Below are positions 18,772-27,910 of a stretch of DNA of 64,000 nucleotides, in pieces. Source of the DNA: Caldilineaceae bacterium (GTDB lineage: Bacteria > Chloroflexota > Anaerolineae > Caldilineales > Caldilineaceae); contig JAJEBF010000045.1 of the NCBI GenBank assembly GCA_022824025.1, forward strand, positions 62,001-126,000, read 5' to 3'. A program made the position numbers and the translations under genes. The notes beneath the pieces are model-generated. The model was given only the letters and a program-made list of their open reading frames with translations, was not told the DNA's origin and ran no database searches. Each line of letters opens with the position of its first letter. The first letter of the stretch is position 1.

Positions 18772-19830
18772 GTGAGCCCTGCCAACCGTTTCCTTGCCGT
18801 CGGCAACTGCACACTCGACGACGTCGTTACCCCCGATGGCCAAATCTCGCCGCGGCAGCTGGGCGGCAATGCCGTCTACGCTGCCGCCGGAATGCGTCTT
18901 TGGAACGTTGATGTCAGCCTCGTCAGTGTGGTCGGCGCAGACTATCCCGCCGTCTGGCTGGAGCAGTTGGCCGACGCCGGCATCGACATCTCCACCGTCG
19001 CCCGCATCGAAGAACCCCATCTCCTCCGCGCGCGATCCTTTTATTTCCCCGACGGCAGTCGCACCGATCGCCTCGAGGAGGCCCAAGCGCTCCTTCCCGC
19101 CAACGCCGGCGAAACGCTCGATCTCGAAAGCGAGTACGCCGACACCGGCAGCCCCCTTCATCGCCGCATCTGGCCCTCCTTCTGTCCCGACCTTTCCCAG
19201 TGGGCCCATCATCTGGACGCCGCAGCGTACGCCCATATCGCTCCAGGGCCGCTTCCATGCAATCGCGCGAACGCTGCCTTCCTTAAGCGGCGCCGCCGCG
19301 GCCAGATCGAAATTACATTCGACTGGCCCTGGTGGGACTGGGACAGAGAGGCGCATGCCGACGTCGACCTTCTCCGCAACATTGACTATCTGCTCCCCAG
19401 CATCGAGGAACTGACGGTTCACGCCGACGCCGCGGCGGGCGCAAAGACCGTAACGGGTAGCTCCAACGGGCACGCCTTCAACATTGCCCGCCAGCTACTC
19501 GCGAAAGGGCCGAAAGGAGTCGGCGTAAAGATGGGCGCGCGGGGAATGCGCCTTCTCCTACAGAACCAGGAACACTGGACAGACATCCCTACCTACCCCA
19601 CCACAGCCGTCGACCCCACAGGAGCCGGCGACGCCTTTTGCGGCGGCTTCCTCGTCGGCCTCGCCCACACCGGCGACCCCGTCGACGCCGCACTGTACGG
19701 CGCCGTCTCGGCCTCCTTCATTATCGAAGATTTCGGCGTTCTTCATTCCCTTCGAATCGACGCCCGTCAGCCCCATTCCCGGTTGCGCCGTCTCCAAGAG
19801 CTCCTCGCCCAACATAATCAGGCAGGTTGA
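18772..19830 (+). CDS. PfkB-family carbohydrate/nucleoside kinase
   Basis: Ribokinase-fold sugar kinase of 352 aa. The second PfkB signature VDPTGAGDAFCGGFLVGL is intact, with catalytic base D287; the N-terminal part has the di-glycine turn LGGNAVYAAAGM that binds the sugar. A stretch around residues 95-140 (ARSFYFPDGSRTDRLEEAQA) is longer than in ribokinase. The start is GTG at 18772 with only a weak ribosome-binding site. Genes before and after are a PhyH oxygenase and an ABC binding protein on the same strand. The substrate could be a sugar, nucleoside or aminoimidazole riboside; I cannot decide. Confidence 0.85.
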   Translation: MSPANRFLAVGNCTLDDVVTPDGQISPRQLGGNAVYAAAGMRLWNVDVSLVSVVGADYPAVWLEQLADAGIDISTVARIEEPHLLRARSFYFPDGSRTDRLEEAQALLPANAGETLDLESEYADTGSPLHRRIWPSFCPDLSQWAHHLDAAAYAHIAPGPLPCNRANAAFLKRRRRGQIEITFDWPWWDWDREAHADVDLLRNIDYLLPSIEELTVHADAAAGAKTVTGSSNGHAFNIARQLLAKGPKGVGVKMGARGMRLLLQNQEHWTDIPTYPTTAVDPTGAGDAFCGGFLVGLAHTGDPVDAALYGAVSASFIIEDFGVLHSLRIDARQPHSRLRRLQELLAQHNQAG

Positions 19831-19855
19831 CATTAAAATATGATTTTGTTAGATT
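19827..19855 (+). promoter_or_regulatory. Promoter of the first peptide-type ABC operon
   Basis: A consensus -35 TTGACA (19827-19832, overlapping the PfkB stop), 17-bp spacer, and extended -10 TGT-TAGATT (-10 hexamer 19850-19855). It is the best match to a sigma70 promoter in this region and lies 115 nt before the binding-protein ATG. Confidence 0.6.
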
Positions 19856-19970
19856 TGGGCGGATTCCCCCGGCAGTCCTGCACTTCCGCCAATCTCATCC
19901 CGTGCCCCCCTGGGCATCGACTTTCATCCTGCTCGTAGTTGAAAGAAACCATTTAATTGGGGAGACCAAC

Positions 19971-21614
19971 ATGAAATCAACGCATCGTGTGACGAGACAT
20001 TTGCTGATTCTGGTTCTCTTGAGTTCGCTCCTGGTTGCCTGTGTCGCCGCTCCGGTGACGCCCGACGAATCCGCAACCACCTCTGAATCGATGGAGAGCG
20101 AAGGTCCAAAGATGGGCGGTGTCGTGACCGGGTTCGTCTCCTCCGATCCGCAGAACTTCGATCCGGCCGCCATCGCCGGTTGGGATCAAGGGGTCATCGC
20201 TCCCAATCTGCTTGAAGGCCTCTTCCGTCTTTCCCCCGACGGCCGCGAAATCGAACCGGCCATCGCCGAGAGCTTTGACGTTTCCGAGGACGGAAAGACC
20301 TGGACCTTCAATCTGCGTTCAGGAGCGAAATTCCACAACGGGCGTGAAATCACCGCGGATGACTTCAAGTATAGCTTCGAACGCGTGCTGAATCCGGAAA
20401 CCAGGAGCCCCAAGGCCTGGATGCTTTCGATCGTGGTTGGCGCAGAGGACTTCCAGGACGGCGCAGCCGACGAGGTCTCCGGCATTCGCGTCGTGGACGC
20501 CCAAACACTGGAGATTGAGCTGGCCGAACCTCTGGCGCCATTCAAGTCCATGCTCGCCAGCATCAATTTGGCAGTCGTACCACAGGAGGAAGTTGAAAAG
20601 TGGGGCGAAGACTTTGGCCAGAACGTCGTCTCAGCCGGGCCATTCTCATTGGGCGAGTGGAATCTCAACCAGGACGTAACGCTCAACGCCTTCGAAGAGT
20701 ACTGGAACGGGAGACCTTATCTGGATGCCGTGACCTTCCGCTTCATCGGCGATGAAAACACGCGTATCGTCGAACTGGATGCCGGGCGATTGGATATGGC
20801 CTGGGTCCCTCCGGCCCACTGGGAAAGATTCAGCACTGACCCGGTCTACAAAGAGAAACTTGGCTGGGCCGAGACCTTCCACACCGATTTCATCGCCGTA
20901 AACCTCGAAAGTGAGCCTTTCGGCGCCAATCCCAAATTGCGCCAGGCCGTTCGCTACGCGCTCGACCTGGATGCCGTGATCGCCAGCTTGCAGGGCCGCG
21001 CCACAGTTGCCCAGGGAATCCTCCCCCCCGGCCTGCTTGGCTTCGATGAAAACGCCATGCTCAACTATCCCGTCAATCTTGAGTCTGCCAAGGCGCTGAT
21101 GGCCGAGGCCGGCTACGCCGACGGCCTTCCCGGAACGTTCGATGTCATTCTCCCGCCGTGGGGCAACCTGATCAAGCTCCTTGAAATCTATCAAGCGAAC
21201 CTGAAGGAGATCGGCATCAATATTGAGATCAGGCCGACCGAGTTCGGGCCCTATATGGAAGCGCTTGAAACAGGCAACTACGACCTGGCCTGGATGTACC
21301 GGGTAACAGACTATGCCGACCCGGATGGCTTCTACTTCCCGCTCATGCACTCCGATAACCTCGGCGCGGGCGGCAACTATGCACGCTATGCCAACGCCGA
21401 TGTGGACGCTAACATCGCTACAGCCCGCGCCACCATTGACGATGCGGAACGAGCCCGCCTATACCAGGCCGTGGACGCTCAGTTCGCCGAGGACCTCCCA
21501 TACATTCCCTTGACGCACAACATCTACGTCGACGTATCCCGGCCCCGCGTCCAGAACTATGTCCCGTCTCCGATGGACACGCACATGTTCCACAGAGTGT
21601 GGGTGGAAGAGTAG
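19971..21614 (+). CDS. ABC transporter solute-binding lipoprotein (family 5, peptide/nickel type)
   Basis: Extracytoplasmic binding protein of 547 aa for oligopeptides or related solutes. It has a signal peptide with lipobox LLVAC (Cys24), a Ser/Thr/Glu-rich linker and the SBP family 5 signature (GAKFHNGREITADDFKYSFERVL). The frame is open from 19827, but ATG 19971 follows TTGGGGAGA and gives a proper lipoprotein signal. Downstream on the same strand are a PhyH oxygenase and two permease genes, so this is the binding component of a DppABC-like system. No ATPase gene is present in this operon. Confidence 0.93.
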   Translation: MKSTHRVTRHLLILVLLSSLLVACVAAPVTPDESATTSESMESEGPKMGGVVTGFVSSDPQNFDPAAIAGWDQGVIAPNLLEGLFRLSPDGREIEPAIAESFDVSEDGKTWTFNLRSGAKFHNGREITADDFKYSFERVLNPETRSPKAWMLSIVVGAEDFQDGAADEVSGIRVVDAQTLEIELAEPLAPFKSMLASINLAVVPQEEVEKWGEDFGQNVVSAGPFSLGEWNLNQDVTLNAFEEYWNGRPYLDAVTFRFIGDENTRIVELDAGRLDMAWVPPAHWERFSTDPVYKEKLGWAETFHTDFIAVNLESEPFGANPKLRQAVRYALDLDAVIASLQGRATVAQGILPPGLLGFDENAMLNYPVNLESAKALMAEAGYADGLPGTFDVILPPWGNLIKLLEIYQANLKEIGINIEIRPTEFGPYMEALETGNYDLAWMYRVTDYADPDGFYFPLMHSDNLGAGGNYARYANADVDANIATARATIDDAERARLYQAVDAQFAEDLPYIPLTHNIYVDVSRPRVQNYVPSPMDTHMFHRVWVEE

Positions 21615-21673
21615 GAATCGGCGCGGGCCTTGGTGGACAGTATGGATCAGGAGTTCTGAAACAGACAGACTGT

Positions 21674-21711
21674 GCGCCGCACGCGCTGCCTTCCCCGAAC
21701 GCGTGCGGCGC
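21674..21711 (+). promoter_or_regulatory. Intercistronic hairpin after binding-protein gene
   Basis: Perfect 12-bp stem (arms 21674-21685 and 21700-21711, GCGCCGCACGCG and its complement) with a 14-nt loop and no T-run. It lies 59 bp after the binding-protein stop and before the PhyH ribosome-binding site. A role in protecting the upstream mRNA from 3' exonucleases is likely; similar hairpins follow two other binding-protein genes in this window. Confidence 0.65.
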
Positions 21712-21733
21712 GCCCCGCCGCTTGGAGGACCAC

Positions 21734-22861
21734 ATGACGGTGAATGAAAGAACGGCCGACAGTTACTTCAGCGCCGGCAAAGAACTGGCATACACCTTGG
21801 GCAACCGCGGCCCGATTCGCTTCAATGAAGATGGATCTCTCGACCAGGAAATCGTTGACGCCTACTGGCGCTGCGGATTCTATGTCCTGGAGGGCGTCTT
21901 GAGCCCGGCTGAGCTCCACGACCTCCAGGATGACATGGAACACGCCTTGGAACGGGCGCCCTTCACCAAGGACGCAACCGTTGACGCCCGGGGCCGACCT
22001 GCCCTTGGCATTGACCTGGAACGCCCAACGTTTCGCTTTGCAAAACCACTAAGCGACCCCTATGGCGGCACCGACTTGGCCAGCGGCCGCCATCCTGCCA
22101 AGATGAGCGAACCGGCGCCGCCGGACGGCGCACCGGAATTCGTCATTTCCAGTATCGGCAGTCCCCTCCAGATCATGGACGCCTGCCTCCGCCTCTATGG
22201 TCATCCTCAACTGCTTGCAATCGCCGAAACGATTAACGGGCCCGACTTCACCCCCTTTACCGAATCGGTCATCGTCAAACCGGCCGGCCTCGGTCCCTCT
22301 GTCGCGTGGCATCACGACGGAACGACCCACTGGGACAGTCCCGACCTCGACGAAGGAACCCACGGTTTCAATTTCATGGCGCAGCTTTATGGCAGCACTG
22401 CCGAGAACGGTGTCTGGGTCCTGCCCGGCTCCCACAAACTGGGCAAACTGGACATCAAAAAGATGGTTGACGAGAACGGCTCGGACCGGTTGCCCGGTGC
22501 CGTGCCCATGATCTGCGAGCCAGGCGACGTTGTGATGTCCAATCGACAGGCCCTCCACGCCTCCTTTGCCAATACCTCACCTGACAGAAGAATCACCATC
22601 AACTTCGGATTCCACCGCCGTCGGTCCGTCCTGAATGCCAGGACCGTCCACGCAGGGCAGGAAACCGTCTACGATGCCGGCCGCATCCGTGAACGCTCTC
22701 GCGTCATCGCGCTTGCGATCGACGCACGCCAACAGCGCTTCCCTCACGAACCGCGCTACGTCTACCATCCTCTCGCCGGCGATGAAGACGCCAACCGCTG
22801 GACAGAGCAGACCCGCGCCGCCATTCTCAGGAACTACAATCTCAAAGATCTTGCGATCTGA
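21734..22861 (+). CDS. Phytanoyl-CoA dioxygenase (PhyH) family oxygenase 2
   Basis: Non-haem iron oxygenase of 375 aa, longer than the other three PhyH proteins in the window. Iron ligands are H193-x-D195 (VAWHHDGTTHWD) and H275 (QALHASFANTS), with GVWVLPGSHKLGK between them and a likely 2-oxoglutarate Arg in DRRITINFGFHRR. ATG 21734 follows a strong TTGGAGGACC ribosome-binding site. It is inserted between the binding-protein and permease genes of the ABC operon, so its substrate is probably the imported compound or a product of it. Confidence 0.88.
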   Translation: MTVNERTADSYFSAGKELAYTLGNRGPIRFNEDGSLDQEIVDAYWRCGFYVLEGVLSPAELHDLQDDMEHALERAPFTKDATVDARGRPALGIDLERPTFRFAKPLSDPYGGTDLASGRHPAKMSEPAPPDGAPEFVISSIGSPLQIMDACLRLYGHPQLLAIAETINGPDFTPFTESVIVKPAGLGPSVAWHHDGTTHWDSPDLDEGTHGFNFMAQLYGSTAENGVWVLPGSHKLGKLDIKKMVDENGSDRLPGAVPMICEPGDVVMSNRQALHASFANTSPDRRITINFGFHRRRSVLNARTVHAGQETVYDAGRIRERSRVIALAIDARQQRFPHEPRYVYHPLAGDEDANRWTEQTRAAILRNYNLKDLAI

Positions 22862-22965
22862 GGTAGCCTCAGTCGCTTCAGCCGCACTCTTGCACACCAC
22901 AATCCGCCCAGTCAGTTCCGCTGGCATGAGTGTCCATTCCCTGATGGGGCTGGCGCCGTCCTGAC

Positions 22966-23892
22966 ATGCTCGGCTACTCTGTCCGCCGCCTGATTCAGAT
23001 CGTCCCCATTCTCATAGGGCTGGTAACCGTTCTCTTCGCATTGCTCAACATCCTTCCCGGTGATCCCGCCCGCATGATGGCGGGTCCCTTCGCCGATCCC
23101 GACGTGGTCAAGACGATTCGCGAGGAGATGGGCTTCAACCGTCCCCTGTGGGTTCAGTATCTCGATAATCTCGGTAACCTGGCGCGCGGTGAGTTCGGCC
23201 GCTCCTATCAGTCCCGTCGCCCCATTTTGCGGGACCTCATTGAGGTCTTCCCAAAAACCATACAGCTGGCCGTCGCCGCCGAAGTCGCCAGCGCCCTGAT
23301 CGGAATCTGGTTGGGCGTCATCGCAGCCGCCCGCCGCAACGGTTGGGCCGACCGGTTGATCATGATGATCGCGGCCCTCAATCTCTCCTTTCCCCTGTTC
23401 TGGCTTGCTTTGATGCTACAAATCGCGTTTGCCGTTTTTCTTCGGCTTCTCCCGCCGTCAGGTTATGGCATCGGCTTCGATCGCTTCATAATTCTGCCCG
23501 CATTCACATTGGCCTTGCCTTCGCTGGGGCTCCTCGCAAGGATCACCCGCGCCGCGCTCCTGGAGGTCATGGCAGAGGACTACATACGCACCGCCCGCGC
23601 CAAAGGCCTTCGCAACGCGCTTGTGATGCGCCGGCACATGCTCCCCAACGCGCTCATCCCCATCGTATCCACGATCGGAACCGACTTCGTGCGTCTTCTC
23701 GGCGGAATCCCGATCATAGAGGTCATCTTCGCCTGGCCCGGCATCGGAAAATACGCCTATGATGCTCTTGTCTTTCGCGATCTCCCCGCCCTACAGGCTT
23801 CGGTAGTCGTTTTGGCTGTATCCGTATCCCTCGTCAACTTGGCCGTGGATCTCCTGTATGCGTACATCAATCCGCGAATTCGCTACGTCTGA
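22966..23892 (+). CDS. ABC transporter permease, DppB/OppB type
   Basis: Membrane permease of 308 aa with about six helices. The N-terminus MLGYSVRRLIQIVPILIGLV and the PGDPAR motif are typical of the B-type subunit. The EAA loop that contacts the ATPase is EDYIRTARAKGLRNALVMRR followed by LPNALIPI. It overlaps the next permease gene by 35 bp. It forms the channel with that protein and receives solute from the binding protein encoded at 19971. Confidence 0.93.
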   Translation: MLGYSVRRLIQIVPILIGLVTVLFALLNILPGDPARMMAGPFADPDVVKTIREEMGFNRPLWVQYLDNLGNLARGEFGRSYQSRRPILRDLIEVFPKTIQLAVAAEVASALIGIWLGVIAAARRNGWADRLIMMIAALNLSFPLFWLALMLQIAFAVFLRLLPPSGYGIGFDRFIILPAFTLALPSLGLLARITRAALLEVMAEDYIRTARAKGLRNALVMRRHMLPNALIPIVSTIGTDFVRLLGGIPIIEVIFAWPGIGKYAYDALVFRDLPALQASVVVLAVSVSLVNLAVDLLYAYINPRIRYV

Positions 23893-24760
23893 CTGGCGCC
23901 GCTTTCGACGGTCTCGCCTGGCTGTGGTCGGCGTCGGCGTCATTCTTCTCTTTGCCTTGCTTGCAGCCTTTGCCCCCTACATCGTCACCGACCCAACCCA
24001 GATCGAGATGCGCCGCGAACAGGACGGCCAGACGCTTAGGCCTCCCTTCCCGCCCAACCGGCTCAATCTTTTTGGCACCGATCAACTGGGACGGGACATC
24101 TTCGCACGGGTCGTCTACGGGCTGCGCACCTCTCTCATCGTCGGCATCCTGGTGCGCGGCATCTCAATGGTTGCCGGCGTCCTCCTTGGCCTCATCTCAG
24201 GCTTCTTCCCCCGTTTCGTCGACGACCTGATCATGCGCATTACCGACATCATGCTCGCCTTTCCCGTTATTCTGCTGGCAATGACTGTTACCGCTGTCCT
24301 TGGGCCGGGCCTGGTCACCGTTTGCGTGGCACTGGCGCTTGTAGCCTGGCCCGACGTGGCCCGGCTGGTCAGAGGCCAGGCCATGTCGATCAAAGGCCAG
24401 ACCTATGTGGAAGCGGCGCGGTGCGTCGGCGCCGGCAGCTGGCGCATCCTGCTCCGTCACGTTTTGCCCAATTGCATGGGGCCGATCATCGTCGCCTTCT
24501 CCATGGGAATTCCGGGCGCAATCATGTATGAGGCCGGCCTCAGCTTTTTCGGCTTCGGCATTCAGCCGCCTACGCCCAGTCTGGGCTCAATCATCAGCGA
24601 CGGGCGCGGCTACATCACGGTCGCGCCTTGGTACCCCGGCTTTCCCGGTCTCGTTCTGACCATTCTCGTCCTGAGTGTCAATCTGGTCGGAGACGGACTG
24701 ATCGACGTCATGAACCCGCGCGCGGCCTCGGGGTTGCAAAACAGCCGGTCTGCGACCTGA
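23858..24760 (+). CDS. ABC transporter permease, DppC/OppC type
   Basis: Membrane permease of 300 aa. The N-terminal SDWRRFRRSRLAVVGVGVIL and the periplasmic segment with NLFGTDQLGRDIFARVVYG are diagnostic of C-type subunits. The EAA loop is KGQTYVEAARCVGAGSWRIL with LRHVLPN. It overlaps the upstream permease by 35 bp. No DppD/DppF ATPase genes follow; the next gene is a metabolic enzyme, so ATPases must come from elsewhere, perhaps the complete operon at 28.9-35.4 kb. Confidence 0.93.
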   Translation: MRTSIREFATSDWRRFRRSRLAVVGVGVILLFALLAAFAPYIVTDPTQIEMRREQDGQTLRPPFPPNRLNLFGTDQLGRDIFARVVYGLRTSLIVGILVRGISMVAGVLLGLISGFFPRFVDDLIMRITDIMLAFPVILLAMTVTAVLGPGLVTVCVALALVAWPDVARLVRGQAMSIKGQTYVEAARCVGAGSWRILLRHVLPNCMGPIIVAFSMGIPGAIMYEAGLSFFGFGIQPPTPSLGSIISDGRGYITVAPWYPGFPGLVLTILVLSVNLVGDGLIDVMNPRAASGLQNSRSAT

Positions 24761-24874
24761 TTTGGTTGCGCGCGCGCGCGTCTGCTAAACTCAAGCTCGC
24801 GTTTCCGCCGCCGCGGCGGTAGATCGCCAGGCCGAGCGCCCCCCCAATGCCGAACGCCGACAGGAGATTCTCCG

Positions 24875-26050
24875 ATGGAATCTGACAGTCCGTTTGTCAA
24901 AGTTCGCAAAGTCGAAGCCTCCTACAATCCCGTGCAGGACGAGGATCTTGACCAGTTCGGTGAAGAGCTATCCGAACTCACTATCGTTGACGTTGACGTC
25001 CATGTCGACGATACGCTCATGTTCATGCTCGACTACATGGAGGGCCATTTCCGCAAACGGCTGGAAACCGTGCTCCAGGCTGACTTCAAGGGAGAGCCGG
25101 GCAACTCGCTTCGCAATATGATTGCCCACATCGCCTGGCTCGGCTCGTCGTATGACAAGCCGCCGCGCGCCAAACTGGCCACCAAAGAGGACCTGCTGGT
25201 CCGAATGCAAAAGGGTATCATCGACTACAGCATTCTGTTCCCCAGCGAACTGCTTCCCATCGGCTACCTACCGGAAAAGGATTGGGCCGCCGCGCTGGCC
25301 AAGGCCTACAACCAGTACATGGTGGACGCCTATCAGGACACCAAGGGCGTCAAAATCGCTATTGTCGTTGCCCCGCAGCACCCCGTTTCCGCTGCCGAAG
25401 AAATCGACCGTCACGCCAGTCATCCTGATGTTGTTAGCGTCTGCCTTCCCGACGTCGGCGTCAATCCGCCCATAGGCGATGAGAAGTACGAGCCAATTTA
25501 TGCCGCGGCCGCCAGGCACAATCTCCCCATCAGCTTCCATGGCATCGAGGCGCTAATCCATGACAACTATCCGCTGCGGGTTGCCCACTTCCATACCCTC
25601 ATGCAGGTCAACAGCATGGGCTTTCCCTTCACGTCAATGCTGCAAATCATGTCTGTCGTATGCGCCGGCATCCCTGTCCGCTTTCCCAACCTGAAGTTCG
25701 CGGTGCTTGAGGCCGGGCTTACGTGGATGCCCTTCATTATGTACCGGCTTGACGCCGCTTATCTCCGCTATCGTACTGAACTGCCCGCGCTCGAAAAGAA
25801 GCCCAGCGATTACATCCGCGACTGGTACATCGGCACACACGAGCTCGAGGCCCTTCCTCGACGCGGCGACCTGGTAAAGCTAATCGAGCTTTACCAGGGA
25901 CATGACACGACCATGTGGGCCTCCGACTGGCCCCACCTTGAACGCGACCTCATCGCAGGATTCATGCGTTACGAAATGGACGAATCGCTGCGCCGAAAAA
26001 TCCTCGGCGAAAACGCGCTTGAATTCTTTGGGCTTACGCCGCCCGAATGA
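24875..26050 (+). CDS. Amidohydrolase-2 family (ACMSD-like) metal hydrolase
   Basis: TIM-barrel metal hydrolase of 391 aa, family that includes ACMSD-type decarboxylases and hydrolases. Visible landmarks are the N-terminal IVDVDVHVDD (Asp-x-His in place of the usual HxH), ISFHGIEALIHDNYP (metal His), FAVLEAGLTWMPF and MWASDWPHLE (metal Asp). The start has a strong AGGAG ribosome-binding site. It overlaps the Rieske gene by 4 nt (ATGA), so the two are translationally coupled. Such amidohydrolase/Rieske pairs suggest turnover of an aromatic or heterocyclic acid, but the reaction is not established. Confidence 0.85.
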   Translation: MESDSPFVKVRKVEASYNPVQDEDLDQFGEELSELTIVDVDVHVDDTLMFMLDYMEGHFRKRLETVLQADFKGEPGNSLRNMIAHIAWLGSSYDKPPRAKLATKEDLLVRMQKGIIDYSILFPSELLPIGYLPEKDWAAALAKAYNQYMVDAYQDTKGVKIAIVVAPQHPVSAAEEIDRHASHPDVVSVCLPDVGVNPPIGDEKYEPIYAAAARHNLPISFHGIEALIHDNYPLRVAHFHTLMQVNSMGFPFTSMLQIMSVVCAGIPVRFPNLKFAVLEAGLTWMPFIMYRLDAAYLRYRTELPALEKKPSDYIRDWYIGTHELEALPRRGDLVKLIELYQGHDTTMWASDWPHLERDLIAGFMRYEMDESLRRKILGENALEFFGLTPPE

Positions 26051-26439
26051 AGCAGAAAATGCAACCCGACCCCAAGTCAGGTTCGAAACGCAAAGTGCCC
26101 ATCATGCCCGCGGTCGACTTTCCACACGGCGCCCGCGTAGAGGTGCAAGTCGGGCGCGTGCACATCGCCGTCTTCAATATCGAAGGCGAATACTATGCCC
26201 TCTATGGCCGTTGTCCCCACCAGTCCGCGCCGCTGAGCCGCGGCCGCCTGCAGGGAACCGTAATTTGCAACGAAGAAACCTGCTGGGAAACCAAATGGGG
26301 CCACGACGGCGAGGTGTTGGTCTGCCCTGGCCACGGAATGGAATACCATGTTCGCAGCGGAAAGGCCTTTGGCTACGACCTCAAATTGCGCACATACGAG
26401 GTCGTCGTTGAGGAAGGGCAAGTGATGCTGGTTTTGTAG
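26047..26439 (+). CDS. Rieske [2Fe-2S] ferredoxin-like protein
   Basis: Small Rieske protein of 130 aa. Cluster ligands are C56-x-H58 (GRCPHQSAPL) and C93-x-x-H96 (VCPGHGMEY). The spacing between the pairs is about twice the usual because of an inserted segment (NEETCWETKWGHDGEVL) that adds Cys74 and Cys79 nearby; I recall similar long-spaced Rieske proteins beside amidohydrolases. It has no catalytic oxygenase domain, so it is an electron carrier or a redox subunit for the coupled amidohydrolase. The ATG overlaps the amidohydrolase stop. Confidence 0.88.
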   Translation: MKQKMQPDPKSGSKRKVPIMPAVDFPHGARVEVQVGRVHIAVFNIEGEYYALYGRCPHQSAPLSRGRLQGTVICNEETCWETKWGHDGEVLVCPGHGMEYHVRSGKAFGYDLKLRTYEVVVEEGQVMLVL

Positions 26440-26510
26440 AGGAAAGAACTGCCGGCGCCCGCTGTCTGAAGGCGCCCCGCCAACCGCGCAACTCCCAACT
26501 TGAGGCCAAT

Positions 26511-27755
26511 ATGACCAAAGCAAGAACCACAACGCGCCCAGTCCGACAGGCGGAATTCGGCGAACCAATTCCCGTTACAATCGATGACATGCTGAACGAA
26601 ATCAGCAACCAGGGCCCTGCCATCCCCGCGGTGATCGATTCGGTCCAACCCCAGCTCGAAGCGCTGGACCCCTCTCTTTTTGCCAGCGCGTCGCACATCT
26701 ACCTGACCGGCTGCGGCGACTCCTACTTCGCCGGTCTCGCTGCCCGCTACAGCTTTGCGCGCCATGCCGGCGTCCCGACCGAACCGCTCGAAGCCCTTGA
26801 GTTCGGACGCTATGCCGCCGAATTCGTCCCGCCCGGCTCCCTGGTCTTTGCAATCTCAAACTCCGGAAAAGCCACGCGCTCTGTCGAAGCGCTGGTAAAC
26901 GCCCGCCTGGCCGGCGCACACGCGGTCGCAATCACCGGCAACCCGGATGGGTGGTTGGCCCAGGAAGCCGACACAATCCTTAATCAAAGTGTCCAAATTT
27001 CGGGAGAGATGATCGGAATGCCCAGCAACCTGGCCGCGGAAGAGGATGCCGAGAAACCCCGCCGCGGATCATTCGGGCTGGTCAATTACCTGGCCAGTCT
27101 GACGACGCTCTATCTGATCGCTATCCAGACCGGAGTCGTGCGGGGCCGCCTCTCAGAGCGGCAGGCCGGCGCCTTGAGGGCCGAGCTGCGTTCCACGTCC
27201 GAACTCATCACCGAAACCGTTCGGATCTGTACACCGCCCGCCCAAGCCTACGCCGAGCAGGTCAAGGAGATCGAATCGTACACGATTCTGGGTTCCGGCC
27301 CCAGTCTTGCCACCAGCCTTTTCTACGCGGCCAAAACCTATGAACTGCCGCGAGTTTACGGCGTCGCGCAGGAATTGGAGGAATGGGCGCATGAGCAGTT
27401 CTTCCTCACAGGTCCGGGTACACAGGTCCTCTTCATCGCCCCCAGTGGCCGGTCCGTCAGCCGGGTCCGGGAATTGCTTCACACGGCCCAGACCATGGGC
27501 GCCCGCTGTGTCGTTATCACCGACAGCGGCAACCCGGAGCTGGCCAAGGCTGCAGATGTAACCCTTCCAGTCGCCGGCGCCGTGTCCGAGTCGCTTTCCC
27601 CGCTCGTCTACTGCGTTCCCGGTCAGCTCTTCGCCACCTACCTGGCGAAGGCCCGCGGGCGTCTGGCCTTCGAATTCGACTCGCCCCTGCAGTATGAAAT
27701 GAACATGCGCACGATTCAGGAAAGTCAGTTGTTGGAGGTTCACCCGGGGCCGTGA
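26511..27755 (+). CDS. Double SIS-domain sugar isomerase-like protein
   Basis: Protein of 414 aa with two SIS domains, related to the isomerase half of glucosamine-6-phosphate synthase and to AgaS/FrlB-type deglycases. The first domain has YLTGCGDSYFAGLAARYSFA and VFAISNSGKATRSVEAL; the second has YTILGSGPSLATSLFYAAKT and LFIAPSGRSVSRVREL. No glutaminase domain is present. It follows the Rieske gene by 71 bp on the same strand and ends before a bidirectional terminator. It probably handles a phosphorylated (amino)sugar or a sugar-amine adduct. Confidence 0.85.
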   Translation: MTKARTTTRPVRQAEFGEPIPVTIDDMLNEISNQGPAIPAVIDSVQPQLEALDPSLFASASHIYLTGCGDSYFAGLAARYSFARHAGVPTEPLEALEFGRYAAEFVPPGSLVFAISNSGKATRSVEALVNARLAGAHAVAITGNPDGWLAQEADTILNQSVQISGEMIGMPSNLAAEEDAEKPRRGSFGLVNYLASLTTLYLIAIQTGVVRGRLSERQAGALRAELRSTSELITETVRICTPPAQAYAEQVKEIESYTILGSGPSLATSLFYAAKTYELPRVYGVAQELEEWAHEQFFLTGPGTQVLFIAPSGRSVSRVRELLHTAQTMGARCVVITDSGNPELAKAADVTLPVAGAVSESLSPLVYCVPGQLFATYLAKARGRLAFEFDSPLQYEMNMRTIQESQLLEVHPGP

Positions 27756-27910
27756 GGAAACCGGACGGATTAGACTCGGTGAGAAACTGTTATTCGCCCT
27801 TCCTTGCCTCCCTGTCCGGATCGGACAAAGTCGAAGCGACCGAATTTTCCGCCGTCCTTCTCCTGCCACCCGTGACAGCCGCCAGAAAGTCATCTCCGAT
27901 TGCTCGCATG

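Noticed and set aside
21674-21711. Reading the hairpin as a Rho-independent terminator
   Set aside because: No T-run follows on the plus strand, and the next gene of the operon begins 23 bp later with a strong ribosome-binding site.
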